Source: Providencia zhijiangensis (GTDB taxonomy: Bacteria > Pseudomonadota > Gammaproteobacteria > Enterobacterales > Enterobacteriaceae). Taken from it: a DNA stretch of 64,000 nucleotides. Numbering within the stretch: position 1 is the first letter of the stretch; each line of letters begins with the position of its first letter. The notes below the pieces were generated by a model. It ran no database searches. It saw only the letters and a program-made list of their open reading frames with translations, and was not told where the DNA came from. Where the stretch lies: assembly GCF_030315915.2 (NCBI RefSeq), contig NZ_CP135990.1, positions 2,232,001-2,296,000 on the forward strand. The letters are read 5' to 3'. Both the position numbers and the translations under genes were made by a program. Below are positions 10,633 to 20,600 of the stretch, piece after piece.

Positions 10633-11775
10633 ATGTCTTGGAATAAAAAAGCATCGCTACAAGTACCTAAACCTCAAAAGCCTCCTTACGTTAAATGGAT
10701 TATAGCGTTAGGTTTAACATTATTTTTTCTATTTTATTCACTCTATTTTAACGCTCAAAAAGACATTCTTGATACAGGTAGAGGAAAGATTATCACAATC
10801 CTTGTGGCTACAGCCCCGTTCATTACTATTTTAAGTGTATTCTTTGTAAAAATTATTTTTTATTTTAAATTAAAAAATAATTATGAATTTTTAGAAAATG
10901 AAAAAAAATATGCTGATAAAAAATGGGAGGAATGGGGTTCAAGAGCAATTAGCATATTAGACTCCGTTATTTTACTTCCAGATAGAATCACATTACCCTA
11001 TATTTTAAAACATCAGAGTTCACATATCGCAAGCTACCAACTACCAAAGAGAATTGATTATTTACCTGAAGATAAATCTCCGTGTTTTATTTTACTAAGG
11101 ACACTGCAAGATAAGATTCTTGAGGTCAGTACCAAATACCCTTTCTCTGTTCACTATTTAACAAATCAAGACCACAACACATCAAGAAAAGAATTCGAAT
11201 ATTCATGGGAAAAATTATTTCATACCCCACCACCACACAATGTAAATTTCACCCATGAACTAGATTACAACTACATCGAAGATACTGTAAGAAACAATGA
11301 AGACCTAATCCAACTGGTACTCATTGAGCAGGCTTATAACCAAAATCAATCTGCCGCGTTTGCAGCGTTTATTTTTACTTCCGATGAAGTCGCTTTGGCA
11401 TATCAACTCAATACGATTGCTAATGTAAAAAGACCGATGCCAATCACAATCGATGAAGATAAACAGAATGCCATCCATCTATTTACTGAAATACAGACTG
11501 AATCAAAAAATACGTTTCTTTGTTTTTCTGACAATAAATGCCAAAACGATTTAATCGGCGCGATTTTCAGTGCCTCTGAGGTACTCCCTAAAATAGAACC
11601 CAATAAGTTACTTAACTTAGAATTTTTTATTGGTCCAGTAGGCGAATTTTCAAGTTGGTTAAATTTAGCCATCGCCATTGACTATGTTGCTCAATCCAAG
11701 AACTCAGCTTTAACACTTTCTCAAGATAATCAATCAATGTTTATTGGAACTATTACTTCGAGTCCATCGATATGA
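10633..11775 (+). CDS. T6SS-linked two-TM membrane protein, unknown function
   Basis: This 380-aa protein has two predicted membrane segments near the N-terminus (about residues 22-41 and 55-76) and a soluble remainder of about 300 residues (LFTEIQTESKNTFLCFSDN, FFIGPVGEFSSWLNLAIAID). It starts 2 bp after the PAAR gene and overlaps tssM by 4 bases (ATGA), so translation is probably coupled to TssM. The topology and coupling suggest an accessory of the TssJLM membrane complex. I do not recognise a named family. It is AT-rich like the cargo genes, unlike tssM. Confidence 0.75.
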   Translation: MSWNKKASLQVPKPQKPPYVKWIIALGLTLFFLFYSLYFNAQKDILDTGRGKIITILVATAPFITILSVFFVKIIFYFKLKNNYEFLENEKKYADKKWEEWGSRAISILDSVILLPDRITLPYILKHQSSHIASYQLPKRIDYLPEDKSPCFILLRTLQDKILEVSTKYPFSVHYLTNQDHNTSRKEFEYSWEKLFHTPPPHNVNFTHELDYNYIEDTVRNNEDLIQLVLIEQAYNQNQSAAFAAFIFTSDEVALAYQLNTIANVKRPMPITIDEDKQNAIHLFTEIQTESKNTFLCFSDNKCQNDLIGAIFSASEVLPKIEPNKLLNLEFFIGPVGEFSSWLNLAIAIDYVAQSKNSALTLSQDNQSMFIGTITSSPSI

Positions 11776-14700
11776 ATATAAAATTGAATAAACCCGTAGT
11801 GAAGACATTTTCTTTCTTCATTTTTGTTGTCTTACTATGCCTTTGTGTTTGGTTCTATGGTGAACACTTTTACCTAGAAACAAAATTCAAAAAGTACATT
11901 ACGATCGGTATTATTATTTCTTTTAGTATTATTTATAGTGCCGTTCGATGGGGATTTCATCACAAAAAAATAGCAGAGCACCGTGAGGAAAATAAAGACA
12001 CGGGTACTTATCCAGATAAAGACAAAAAATCCATCCTCAATAACCAGAATTTATCCCCCATATTAGTCACCCTAAAATCCCAATACGGCACTTTCTGGCA
12101 TTCCAAAGTCTCTATTCAACTCCTCCTCGGCTCCCACTCTGCCGTCGAAAAACTCGCTCCTAGCCTGACGCAAGAAATCTGGCAAGAGTGTGATGGAACC
12201 CTACTTATCTACGGTGGTGACATAGGGAGTTCCATAAATTCAGAGCGACTAGAAACCCTCAAACACCTGCGCCGACGTCGTCCGCTCGATGGCGTGATTT
12301 GGGTGACTGAAAACAGCATGTCGTCACAGCTTTTAGACAACAACGTCACGTTCACTAACCTCAATACCGCAACAGCCCACAATGCAGGGCGTGCTATCCA
12401 AAACCTCTTCCAAGAATTAGGTTGGCGTGCGCCAGTTTGGGTATGGAGTGTCAGTGACCAACAATCCCTCAGCGCGGTTGAAACGCCCTCTATCCTCTGC
12501 ATGACAGAGCAAAATATGCCAGCCGAGGCGCTATCGCCTAGCTTATTAAGCCTGATCCCCGCGCTCGTTATCAACGGAACTCAAGCGTTACTTCGCGAGC
12601 AGAAACATACCTATCTGCTTGCTTTTGCTAAATTTTTACAAAACGGTGGCAGCCAACAGCTCGCTACCGCATTAGCCCCACTCAACACTCAATTACGTAC
12701 GCTGCCTTTTTCCGGCATCGCATTTAGCCCTTCTATCAATCCGTTAAATCAGCAACGTTTACCCAATAGTTGGCACCCTGATACCCGCTGGAAAAGCTGG
12801 TTGAATGTACAATCTGAACTGGCATCCGGTTTACAGCCTGCCTCTTTAGGCTTTGACAAAAAACGTCTCGTTCAATACGGTGCTGCCACCGCCATGACCT
12901 TGTGGGGCGCAGGCATGATTGTCTCTTACTTCGCCAATCGCCAGCTTATCGAAGAGAGCTACCAAAGCGCGAGCGTCGCTGCTAACGCCCAATTACCAGA
13001 AACTGAACGCCTCAAAGCTCAGTATGATTTTCAGCAAACCCTAGGCTTACTCAATCATCGCGAACAAACTTCGGTGCCTTTCTGGCTTCATTTTGGGCTA
13101 AACAGTAATCAGCCATTATTAGCTCATTTATGGCCGCTATATCAACAAACGGTATTACCGCCTTTGCGTGATACCATTGCTCAACAGTTGACTCAACAAT
13201 TACAAGCCTATGCCCAGCTTTCCCCTAACAGTGATGACCGTCGTCAAGCCACCCAAGGGGCGTATCAAAGCCTAAAAACCTACTTAATGATGAGTACCCC
13301 TGAGCGTATGGATCCCGCGTTTTTTACTGATAGCGTGCTCACTACCCTCCCCGTTCCTCAAGGAATGAACGAAGGCGAATGGCAAACCCTCGGCAAAGAA
13401 TTACTGATGTTCTATGCCGAGCAGCTACCGAAGCATTCTGAATGGCAATTAACTGCCAACAATAACCTGATTAATCAAAGCCGTACTTTACTCATCAGGC
13501 AAATTGGTCAGCGCAGTGAAAGCGCAACGCTGTATCAAGAAGTGCTACTACAAGCGCAACATCAGTTCCCAGATATGACCTTAGACGATATGACCGGCGA
13601 TACCGATGCCAGATTTTTATTCACCACCGATGAGTTTGTGTCGGGAATTTTTACCCGCAAAGCGTGGGAAGAATCTATTCAACCCGCCATCAAAAAAGTG
13701 GTTGAATCCCGCCGCAATGAAATTGATTGGGTATTGAGTGATAGCCAGCATGAACTTAGCCAAGATATTTCGCCGGATGTACTCAAGCAGCAGCTTACTG
13801 AACGCTATTTTGCTGATTTTTCTGATAGCTGGTTAAACTTCCTCAATAGCCTGCAATGGCGCCATACTGAAAGTTTGTCCGATACTATCGACCAGTTATC
13901 CTTGATGAGCGATGTGCGCCAATCACCCGTCATTGCGTTGATGAATACCGTGGCTTATCAAGGGAAAACCGGACGCCAGCAAGAAAAACTCGCCGATTCT
14001 TTTATGAACTCCGCGAAAGACCTGCTCAATAAAGAACAGAAACCGATAATTAGTCAGAAAGCCGACTTTACGGGGCCGCTTGAAGACACCTTTGCCCCTA
14101 TTCTGAATTTTGTGGACCCACAAGCCGCCACGCAAACAAGCGATAACCTTAGTCTGCAAGCCTATCTCACCCGCATAACCCGTGTGCGATTAAAACTTCA
14201 GCAAGTGGTTAATGCACCGGATCCGCAAGCGATGTCTCAATCCTTCGCGCAAAGTATTTTAGAAGGTAAAAATGTCGATTTCGCCGAAGCGCGGGATATG
14301 GGTAGTTTGATTGCCGCCAGCTTTGGGCAAGAGTGGCAAAGCTTTGGGGATGCGCTGTTAGTCGAGCCGATGACTCAAGCGTGGCAGCAATTACTCACAC
14401 CAACCGCCCAAGGCATTAATAGCGAATGGCAAAATGCCATTGTCAGTGAATGGAACAACGCTTTCGGCGGGCGCTATCCACTGAAAAACACCCAAAGCGA
14501 TATTTCCTTACCGTTGATGGCGCAATATCTGCGCCCCGATAATGGTCGGATCCAACGTTTCTTAGAAACTCGCTTGCAAGGCGTGTTACGTAAAGAGGGC
14601 AACCATTGGGTACCCAATAGCACCAATGCCCAAGGCTTACGCTTTAACCCTGCCTTTTTAACCGCGCTAAATACCCTGACAGAGTTAGGCGATGTGGCCT

Positions 14701-15119
14701 TCGCGAACGGGGAAGCACGTCTCTATTTTGAAATGCGTCCGGGTACCAGTAAAAATGTGATGCAAACCATATTGGTGATCGATAAACAAAATCTCACTTA
14801 CGATAACCAATTCCCTGAATGGCAACGCTTTGTTTGGCCTGCCGACACCGTCGCATCTGGGGCATCATTAACGTGGATGACCACGTCTTCGGGCACCCGA
14901 CTCTATGGCGATCATCGTGGTGTGTGGGGTCTGATCCGTCTACTCGAAACGGCCAACGTCGCGCCTTACGCGGGCAGCACCAGCAGCTATACCGTTTCGT
15001 GGGTAACACCGGATGGTATCTCGCTGAATTACCAACTGCGCACCGAAATGGGTCAAGGCCCGCTGGCGCTATTAAAACTGCGCAATTTCGTTCTACCTGA
15101 AAAAATCTTTTTGGATTAG
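11772..15119 (+). CDS. tssM: T6SS membrane-complex protein TssM (IcmF family)
   Basis: This 1115-aa inner-membrane protein forms the trans-envelope channel with TssJ and TssL. Two TM segments lie near the start (about residues 10-28 and 40-58) and a third near residue 370 (YGAATAMTLWGAGMIVSYF). The cytoplasmic IcmF NTPase-like domain lies between them. The large periplasmic IcmF-related and DUF1215-type C-terminal region follows (LYFEMRPGTSKNVMQTILVI, GSTSSYTVSWVTPDG). A canonical Walker A is not visible: where a P-loop would lie the sequence reads LLLGSHSAVEKLAP, so this may be a non-hydrolysing variant. GC rises sharply about 300 bp into the gene, which suggests a boundary between exchanged cargo DNA and the conserved core. 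Confidence 0.93.
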   Translation: MNIKLNKPVVKTFSFFIFVVLLCLCVWFYGEHFYLETKFKKYITIGIIISFSIIYSAVRWGFHHKKIAEHREENKDTGTYPDKDKKSILNNQNLSPILVTLKSQYGTFWHSKVSIQLLLGSHSAVEKLAPSLTQEIWQECDGTLLIYGGDIGSSINSERLETLKHLRRRRPLDGVIWVTENSMSSQLLDNNVTFTNLNTATAHNAGRAIQNLFQELGWRAPVWVWSVSDQQSLSAVETPSILCMTEQNMPAEALSPSLLSLIPALVINGTQALLREQKHTYLLAFAKFLQNGGSQQLATALAPLNTQLRTLPFSGIAFSPSINPLNQQRLPNSWHPDTRWKSWLNVQSELASGLQPASLGFDKKRLVQYGAATAMTLWGAGMIVSYFANRQLIEESYQSASVAANAQLPETERLKAQYDFQQTLGLLNHREQTSVPFWLHFGLNSNQPLLAHLWPLYQQTVLPPLRDTIAQQLTQQLQAYAQLSPNSDDRRQATQGAYQSLKTYLMMSTPERMDPAFFTDSVLTTLPVPQGMNEGEWQTLGKELLMFYAEQLPKHSEWQLTANNNLINQSRTLLIRQIGQRSESATLYQEVLLQAQHQFPDMTLDDMTGDTDARFLFTTDEFVSGIFTRKAWEESIQPAIKKVVESRRNEIDWVLSDSQHELSQDISPDVLKQQLTERYFADFSDSWLNFLNSLQWRHTESLSDTIDQLSLMSDVRQSPVIALMNTVAYQGKTGRQQEKLADSFMNSAKDLLNKEQKPIISQKADFTGPLEDTFAPILNFVDPQAATQTSDNLSLQAYLTRITRVRLKLQQVVNAPDPQAMSQSFAQSILEGKNVDFAEARDMGSLIAASFGQEWQSFGDALLVEPMTQAWQQLLTPTAQGINSEWQNAIVSEWNNAFGGRYPLKNTQSDISLPLMAQYLRPDNGRIQRFLETRLQGVLRKEGNHWVPNSTNAQGLRFNPAFLTALNTLTELGDVAFANGEARLYFEMRPGTSKNVMQTILVIDKQNLTYDNQFPEWQRFVWPADTVASGASLTWMTTSSGTRLYGDHRGVWGLIRLLETANVAPYAGSTSSYTVSWVTPDGISLNYQLRTEMGQGPLALLKLRNFVLPEKIFLD

Positions 15120-15139
15120 CCATCGATAGGACATCACCT

Positions 15140-16750
15140 ATGCCATTATTAACTGCCTTGCGCACCGCTTGCTTTACTGGAAATCCGCTTGCCGCAAACC
15201 TGCTTGTTGAGCAACAAGTGGCACTATGGGAGCGCTGGCTACTGCCCATTACCGCCGAAAATCCAATGGGGGATGACCCCGGTTATGACGATGACTTCGA
15301 ACGTATGAAAGAAGAAGTCAACAAACTCTCGGGGTCAGACACGGAGTTAATTTGCGCCCTTGCCGAGAACCTCCTGACCAACGTCTGCAAAGATGCGCGA
15401 GTTATCACTTACTATATTTGGGCGCGTTTGCATCGTGAAGGGGAAACGGGATTAGCCGATGGACTAGGTCTACTCGCAGGATTACTGCATCGCTACCATG
15501 ACAGCTTACTACCTTCGCGTCCAAATAGCCGAAAAGCCGCCATCGAATGGCTGGCAGGTCAACGTGTCCTCGACAGCTTATCTCTCTACCCTGAGGTGGA
15601 TAGCAACGAGTTTTCGCGTATTGTGGCGCTACTTAGCGCGATAGTGGATGAGTTTAATACATGGGATGAAGCAAGCCGCCCTAACCTTGCGCCCCTCTTA
15701 CGCGCCTTAGAAAATCGACTCGCCCAATCGGGTGGGGCTGATAGCGTCATCCCGCAAAATATCAAAGCGTCTGAAAATGTCGCGACAAAGCAAATTGCCT
15801 CGGGGATCAGCCCTATCGCCCCCATCCAATCGGGTCGCGAACTGCTCGACCAAGCCAAAGTGCTTGCTAATTATCTACGTAATCAACCGAATGGCTGGCT
15901 GTCAGGCCATCGACTGATGAAATCTGTCCGTTGGGATACCCTGCACCAATCGCCACCACAAAATCAGCATGGTTGCACGCGTTTAGCCCCGCCACGCTCA
16001 GATGCGAAAGCCCAATTAAAACGCTTATATCTGCAACAAAATTGGTTAGAACTCACCGAACAAGCCGACCGCCTATTTGCCGAAGGCGTTAACCATTTTT
16101 GGTTAGATGTTCAATGGTACTTACATCAAGCACTCAGTAAATCTCCCACGCCTTGGAATGGTTGGGCAGACGTTATTGCCTCGGATTTAAAGCAATTCTT
16201 ATTGCGCCTACCGGGGTTAGAAAATCTCGCATGGGAAGATGGCACCCCCTTTGCTGATGAAGTGACCCTCGCATGGATCAAACAACAGATTCTGGAAGAT
16301 AACATTCAGTCTCTACACTCTATGCCAGTTCACGGCACGGATGACGATGATAATGGCTCGATATTTGCCTTAGAACAAGAAGCATTAACGCAAGCCGATA
16401 CCGAAGGGGTAGAAGCCGCCTTAGCATGGTTAATGTCTCGTCCGAATATTCAGACCACCCGCCAAAAATGGCTATTGCAATTGGTAATGGCAAGAGTGGC
16501 GGAGCAGTTTGCCCGTCATGATTTGGCGCTGAACTTATTGCGTGAATTAGATAATCGCGCTGAGCACATGCAACTGGCTGATTGGGAGCCGCATTCCCTG
16601 TTTGAAGTCAAAGCCCGCCAATTACAACTTCTGCGAGGTAAAGCACAACGTAACACACCGGATAAAGCCGAGTTACATCACCAAATGTCTGAATTATTGG
16701 CTCAATTGACTCGCTTAGATCCTGTCCGAGCATTGGTGCTCTACCCTTAA
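15140..16750 (+). CDS. tssA: T6SS baseplate/cap protein TssA
   Basis: This 536-aa protein has an ImpA N-terminal domain in its first ~130 residues (NPMGDDPGYDDDFERMKEEV, the typical GxDPxYDDDFE region) and a VasJ-type C-terminal helical domain (DWEPHSLFEVKARQLQLL). TssA primes baseplate and sheath assembly and stays at the growing sheath end. It has no membrane segment, unlike the second TssA-like protein at 20601-21947. It lies 20 bp after tssM in the same operon. The call is firm from the domain pair and context. Confidence 0.9.
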   Translation: MPLLTALRTACFTGNPLAANLLVEQQVALWERWLLPITAENPMGDDPGYDDDFERMKEEVNKLSGSDTELICALAENLLTNVCKDARVITYYIWARLHREGETGLADGLGLLAGLLHRYHDSLLPSRPNSRKAAIEWLAGQRVLDSLSLYPEVDSNEFSRIVALLSAIVDEFNTWDEASRPNLAPLLRALENRLAQSGGADSVIPQNIKASENVATKQIASGISPIAPIQSGRELLDQAKVLANYLRNQPNGWLSGHRLMKSVRWDTLHQSPPQNQHGCTRLAPPRSDAKAQLKRLYLQQNWLELTEQADRLFAEGVNHFWLDVQWYLHQALSKSPTPWNGWADVIASDLKQFLLRLPGLENLAWEDGTPFADEVTLAWIKQQILEDNIQSLHSMPVHGTDDDDNGSIFALEQEALTQADTEGVEAALAWLMSRPNIQTTRQKWLLQLVMARVAEQFARHDLALNLLRELDNRAEHMQLADWEPHSLFEVKARQLQLLRGKAQRNTPDKAELHHQMSELLAQLTRLDPVRALVLYP

Positions 16751-16773
16751 ATTAATCAGTGAGAGTGATACGA

Positions 16774-18525
16774 ATGGATGATTTAACCCTTCGCTATTAT
16801 GATGCAGAAATGCGCTATCTACGCGAAGCTGCGAAAGAGTTCGCCCAAGCTCACCCCGACCGGGCGGCACTATTAGATTTAGACAAAGCCGGCATTCCCG
16901 ATCCTTTTGTTGAGCGATTATTTGAAGGTTTTGCCTTTTCGATGGGGCAACTGCGCCAAAAAATTGATGATGATTTACCGGAATTAACGGAAGGATTGGT
17001 CAGCCTACTTTGGCCTCATTACTTACAAACCATCCCTTCCCTGTCCGTGGTTGAACTTGCACCCGATATTCACGATATGAAATTATCGTCGGTGATCCCA
17101 GCCAATTTTGAAGTGCTTTCACGCCCGATTGGCGAGAAGAAAACCGTTTGTCGTTACCGCACCACGCGGGATTTAACCTTAAACCCCATTGCACTATCCA
17201 CAGTGAATTTAACCACTGAGCCTGATGGACGTTCCGTGATCCGATTACGCTTCGATTGTGCAAAACTGGTCGATTGGAAACAGAGCCCTCTTGGTGCCAT
17301 TTCCTTTTATTTGGCGGGTGACGTCCCGACCACTTACGCCCTGCATCTCGCTCTCACCAAACACGTCGCAGCGACCTATATCCGTTTACCATCATCCCCT
17401 GACCGTATTCGTTTACCGTTGTGGTTTTCCCCCGGGGGATTTGCTGAAGAAGATCAACTGTGGCCCAAAGGAGATAGTACTTTTAGTGGCTACCAGTTGT
17501 TACTGGAGTATTTTTCTTTTCGCGAAAAGTTTTTCTTCGTCAATTTAAACGGACTTGGCGAAATTCAATTACCCGAAGGATTAAGTCACTTTGAGCTGGA
17601 GATTGTGCTCGATACCTTGTGGGATAGTGACATTCCATTAAGTCGCGATAACCTAAAATTGCACAGCGTTCCGGTGATCAACTTATTCAATATTGAAGCG
17701 GATCCTCTTACCGTTAACGGGTTAGAAAGTGAATATTTACTACGTCCCCGCCGCCTACAAGATGGACACACTGAAATTTACGCTGTCGATACGGTTCATG
17801 GCACAAGGCGAGGTGAACACATTCACTATGTCCCATTCAGCAGCTTTCGCCATCGAGGCGGCATGTTGCGCCGCAATGCACCAGAACACTACTACCACAC
17901 TCGCGTTAAGCGCGGCGTCAGTGGGTTGCATGATACATGGCTGATTTTAGGGGGCGAGCGCGAGCAGCCAACCGCCGCTCTGGAAAGTGAAACCTTATCT
18001 TTGCAATTAACTGGCACTAACGGGCAACTTCCGCGCAAAGCGCTGCAAAGTACATTGCTAGACAGAACCGAAGAAACACAACAAACCCAGCTGCAAGTTC
18101 GCAACTTATGCAAACCAACCCTGCCTTGCTATCCCCCAGCCGAAGACCGTTTCCATTGGCGCGTTCTCAGCCACCTTGGTGCTAGTTTCCTCAATATGAT
18201 GGACAACGTAGAAGTATTACGCGGCACATTGGCGCTCTATGACTGGCGAGAAGATGATTTAAACAGCCGCAAACTCGATGCCATGATCCACGTTGAACAA
18301 CACCTTATCGAGCGCTTCGAAAAAGGCTTTTTACAGCGCGGTATTGCCATCGATATCACCCTCGATAGCAACGGATTTAACGGTGAAGGTGATATTCATC
18401 TCTTTGGCGAAATGCTCAACCGCTTTTTCGCACTGTACACCGACGTGCATCTATTTAACCAACTGACTCTCCATATTTTACCAACAGGAAATAGCCTCAC
18501 ATGGACAGAGAATCATCCTCAGTAA
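16774..18525 (+). CDS. tssF: T6SS baseplate protein TssF
   Basis: This is TssF (VasA family), a baseplate wedge subunit that pairs with TssG. I chose the ATG at 16774 (MDDLTLRYYDAEMRYLREAA), preceded by a GAGAG ribosome site. The family normally starts at this MDDL motif, and an upstream GTG in frame at 16759 would add only five residues. The product is 583 aa, within the family's usual range. Typical segments are PDRAALLDLDKAGIPDPFVE, GLVSLLWPHYLQTIPSLSV and the C-terminal GEMLNRFFALYTDVHLFNQL. Its end overlaps tssG by 25 bases. Confidence 0.95.
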   Translation: MDDLTLRYYDAEMRYLREAAKEFAQAHPDRAALLDLDKAGIPDPFVERLFEGFAFSMGQLRQKIDDDLPELTEGLVSLLWPHYLQTIPSLSVVELAPDIHDMKLSSVIPANFEVLSRPIGEKKTVCRYRTTRDLTLNPIALSTVNLTTEPDGRSVIRLRFDCAKLVDWKQSPLGAISFYLAGDVPTTYALHLALTKHVAATYIRLPSSPDRIRLPLWFSPGGFAEEDQLWPKGDSTFSGYQLLLEYFSFREKFFFVNLNGLGEIQLPEGLSHFELEIVLDTLWDSDIPLSRDNLKLHSVPVINLFNIEADPLTVNGLESEYLLRPRRLQDGHTEIYAVDTVHGTRRGEHIHYVPFSSFRHRGGMLRRNAPEHYYHTRVKRGVSGLHDTWLILGGEREQPTAALESETLSLQLTGTNGQLPRKALQSTLLDRTEETQQTQLQVRNLCKPTLPCYPPAEDRFHWRVLSHLGASFLNMMDNVEVLRGTLALYDWREDDLNSRKLDAMIHVEQHLIERFEKGFLQRGIAIDITLDSNGFNGEGDIHLFGEMLNRFFALYTDVHLFNQLTLHILPTGNSLTWTENHPQ

Positions 18526-19592
18526 ATCAGCTTTTTGATGCACTAGGGGAGCGTCTACCACTGGTTAACTTCTATCGGTTTTGCCAACTGCTAGAACAGA
18601 GTAATAAACAGCGCCCGCCACTTGGTAGCACCCAAGACCCGAAAACAGATATTATCCGGTTTCGTCCCCATCGTGGGATGGGTTTTCCTGTCACCGAAAT
18701 TAAAGGTATCGACATTGAAGACCGCTACCGAGATAGCAATACGCCAAGTATTCGAACCACCTTTTTAGGGTTATATGGTGTCACATCGCCGTTACCCACC
18801 GCCTACCTCGATGACATCGCGCAACAACGGGAAGGAACCGAATCGCTCACGGATTTTCTGGATATTTTTAACCATCGACTCACCACGCAGTTTTACCGTA
18901 TTTGGCGAAAATATTCCTATCCAGCAACCTTTTCCGCAGGTGGCGAAGATGAAACTTCTCAGTATTTATATGGCTTAATTGGCTTGGGGATCCCTGGCAC
19001 CGCCCAACATGTGCAAGCGCCTTTATCCCGATTTCTCGCCTTACTGGGTACGTTACGTTTTCCAACCCGCACCGCAGAAGGTGTTGCGTCTCTCGTTAAA
19101 TTACTGGCACCTGAGACTCGCGTGAAAATCAAACCCCATGACCCGCGGCGCATCGAGCAAGCGACTCAAACGGGGTTATCGTGCAGAACACCGATGACCT
19201 TAACCAACAAACCCGTTTTAGGTCAGTATTCTACCGATGTAAACAGCCAAATTTTGATTACCTTACAGACAGATAACTTTGATGAAGCCCGAAATTGGCT
19301 GCCTGACGGACAACTGTATCAAGATTTAATGGCACTGTTGCATGTCTACCTAGGGTCAAGAGTCAATGCCCGTCTTTGTCTCAAATTACCCAGAAAGTTG
19401 CTCCCTAACGCGACGTTAAGCACTCAATCTCACCAAGGTGTTCAGCTGGGACGTACTGCTGCAATGGGTGCATTGGCGCCTAATGCCGCTCCCCGAGAAC
19501 ACATTATTACCTTAAATTTAGGGCGCTATCAGCGATTATCGGTAGCATCACACTCTACGCCGCCCTCACATTACGCTAATTATCGATTCTAA
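18501..19592 (+). CDS. tssG: T6SS baseplate protein TssG
   Basis: This 363-aa TssG (VasB/ImpH family) is the baseplate partner of TssF. Family landmarks include NFYRFCQLLEQ at the start, IRFRPHRGMGFPVTEI, a GLYGVTSPLPTAYLDDIAQQ segment and FLDIFNHRLTTQFYRIWRKY. It overlaps tssF by 25 bases, a coupling common for this pair. Nothing unusual was seen. Confidence 0.95.
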   Translation: MDRESSSVNQLFDALGERLPLVNFYRFCQLLEQSNKQRPPLGSTQDPKTDIIRFRPHRGMGFPVTEIKGIDIEDRYRDSNTPSIRTTFLGLYGVTSPLPTAYLDDIAQQREGTESLTDFLDIFNHRLTTQFYRIWRKYSYPATFSAGGEDETSQYLYGLIGLGIPGTAQHVQAPLSRFLALLGTLRFPTRTAEGVASLVKLLAPETRVKIKPHDPRRIEQATQTGLSCRTPMTLTNKPVLGQYSTDVNSQILITLQTDNFDEARNWLPDGQLYQDLMALLHVYLGSRVNARLCLKLPRKLLPNATLSTQSHQGVQLGRTAAMGALAPNAAPREHIITLNLGRYQRLSVASHSTPPSHYANYRF

Positions 19593-19607
19593 TTCTGGGA
19601 CTCCCCT

Positions 19608-20147
19608 ATGAAACACATCCCTTTATTGCCATTTTGTGGCAAAACATTGGTGCTTCTGACTGCATTAAACCTCACCGGATGCGGGCTCACTCAAATGGTC
19701 AGTGATGGCACTCGCAGTGCAGCAAACGCGATATTTTATAAGCAAGTGAAAGTCGTCCATCTTGATTTCGTGGCGCGTGAAGCACTCAATACCGATGATA
19801 CAGGCGCATCGCTATCCACCATCATTCGCGTATATCAATTAAAAGATACAGAAAGCTTTGATGAGAGTGATTACGCGTCGTTGTTTGCCAAAGATAGCCA
19901 AGTACTAAAATCCTCTCTCGTGGTCCAAAAAGATTTACGTATTCGCCCAGGTGAGTCGATTTCCCTCGATATGCCCCTTGAAGACGGCGCTGAATTTGTT
20001 GCCGTCGCCGTGATGTTCCATCACCCTGACCTTATTACCGACGACTGGCGCGTGGTGATCCCCAAAAAGCGGTTACTACCGGATGACCCACGCTTACTCA
20101 CCCTCGCGGATAACTCCATGACCTTAAAACCACTCGGAGAAAAATAG
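19608..20147 (+). CDS. tssJ: T6SS outer-membrane lipoprotein TssJ
   Basis: This 179-aa lipoprotein (VasD/SciN family) anchors the TssJLM complex in the outer membrane by binding TssM. The signal peptide runs to lipobox LTGC at about residue 25. Gly follows the Cys, which allows Lol export to the outer membrane. That contrasts with the Asp after Cys in the five lipoproteins at 5419-10296. The beta-sandwich part includes TIIRVYQLKDTESFDESDYA, found in TssJ proteins. It lies between tssG and tssE with short gaps. Confidence 0.93.
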   Translation: MKHIPLLPFCGKTLVLLTALNLTGCGLTQMVSDGTRSAANAIFYKQVKVVHLDFVAREALNTDDTGASLSTIIRVYQLKDTESFDESDYASLFAKDSQVLKSSLVVQKDLRIRPGESISLDMPLEDGAEFVAVAVMFHHPDLITDDWRVVIPKKRLLPDDPRLLTLADNSMTLKPLGEK

Positions 20148-20148
20148 C

Positions 20149-20577
20149 ATGTCCCAACCTTCATTATATGAAATGTTGACGGGGTATTTTGCGGGTGGAT
20201 TGGATATTGATGCTATCCCAGAACATGACCAAGTGATGGTGTCTGTGATGGACAATATTCGCCGCATTCTCAACGCCAGAGCGGGCAGTATCGAGCACCT
20301 TCCCGACTACGGGCTACCTGATATGAGTAAAATGATCCAAGGTCTCCCCGGCACCGCTCACAATATGATGACCATTTTATCGGCAACGTTACTCAAGTAT
20401 GAGCCTCGCATCAAATCACTCTCTTTAGTGTTATTACCGCAAAACAGCTTTGGGGCGCTCCATTATGCCCTTGAGGTTGAATTACATGAGCAAGGTTTGA
20501 TCCGCTATGGTACTGAGTTTATGCCGGATGGGCGCATTCTCGTCCATCATCTAAAAAAACAATTCGATACGATTTAA
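20149..20577 (+). CDS. tssE: T6SS baseplate protein TssE (gp25-like)
   Basis: This 142-aa gp25-like wedge protein is homologous to phage T4 gp25. The family signature is visible in VMDNIRRILNARAGSIEHLPDYGLPD, of which the NIRRILNARAGS core and DYGLPD are most typical. It starts one base after the tssJ stop. No abnormality was seen. Confidence 0.94.
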   Translation: MSQPSLYEMLTGYFAGGLDIDAIPEHDQVMVSVMDNIRRILNARAGSIEHLPDYGLPDMSKMIQGLPGTAHNMMTILSATLLKYEPRIKSLSLVLLPQNSFGALHYALEVELHEQGLIRYGTEFMPDGRILVHHLKKQFDTI

Positions 20578-20600
20578 ACCGACGACAGCGTGAGAAGACT

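Noticed and set aside
12209..12574. 121-codon minus-strand frame inside tssM
   Set aside because: It lies wholly within a conserved gene on the other strand and resembles no protein. It is a shadow of tssM codon use.
15586..15858. Minus-strand frame within tssA
   Set aside because: It is antisense to a well-supported gene, with no independent evidence.
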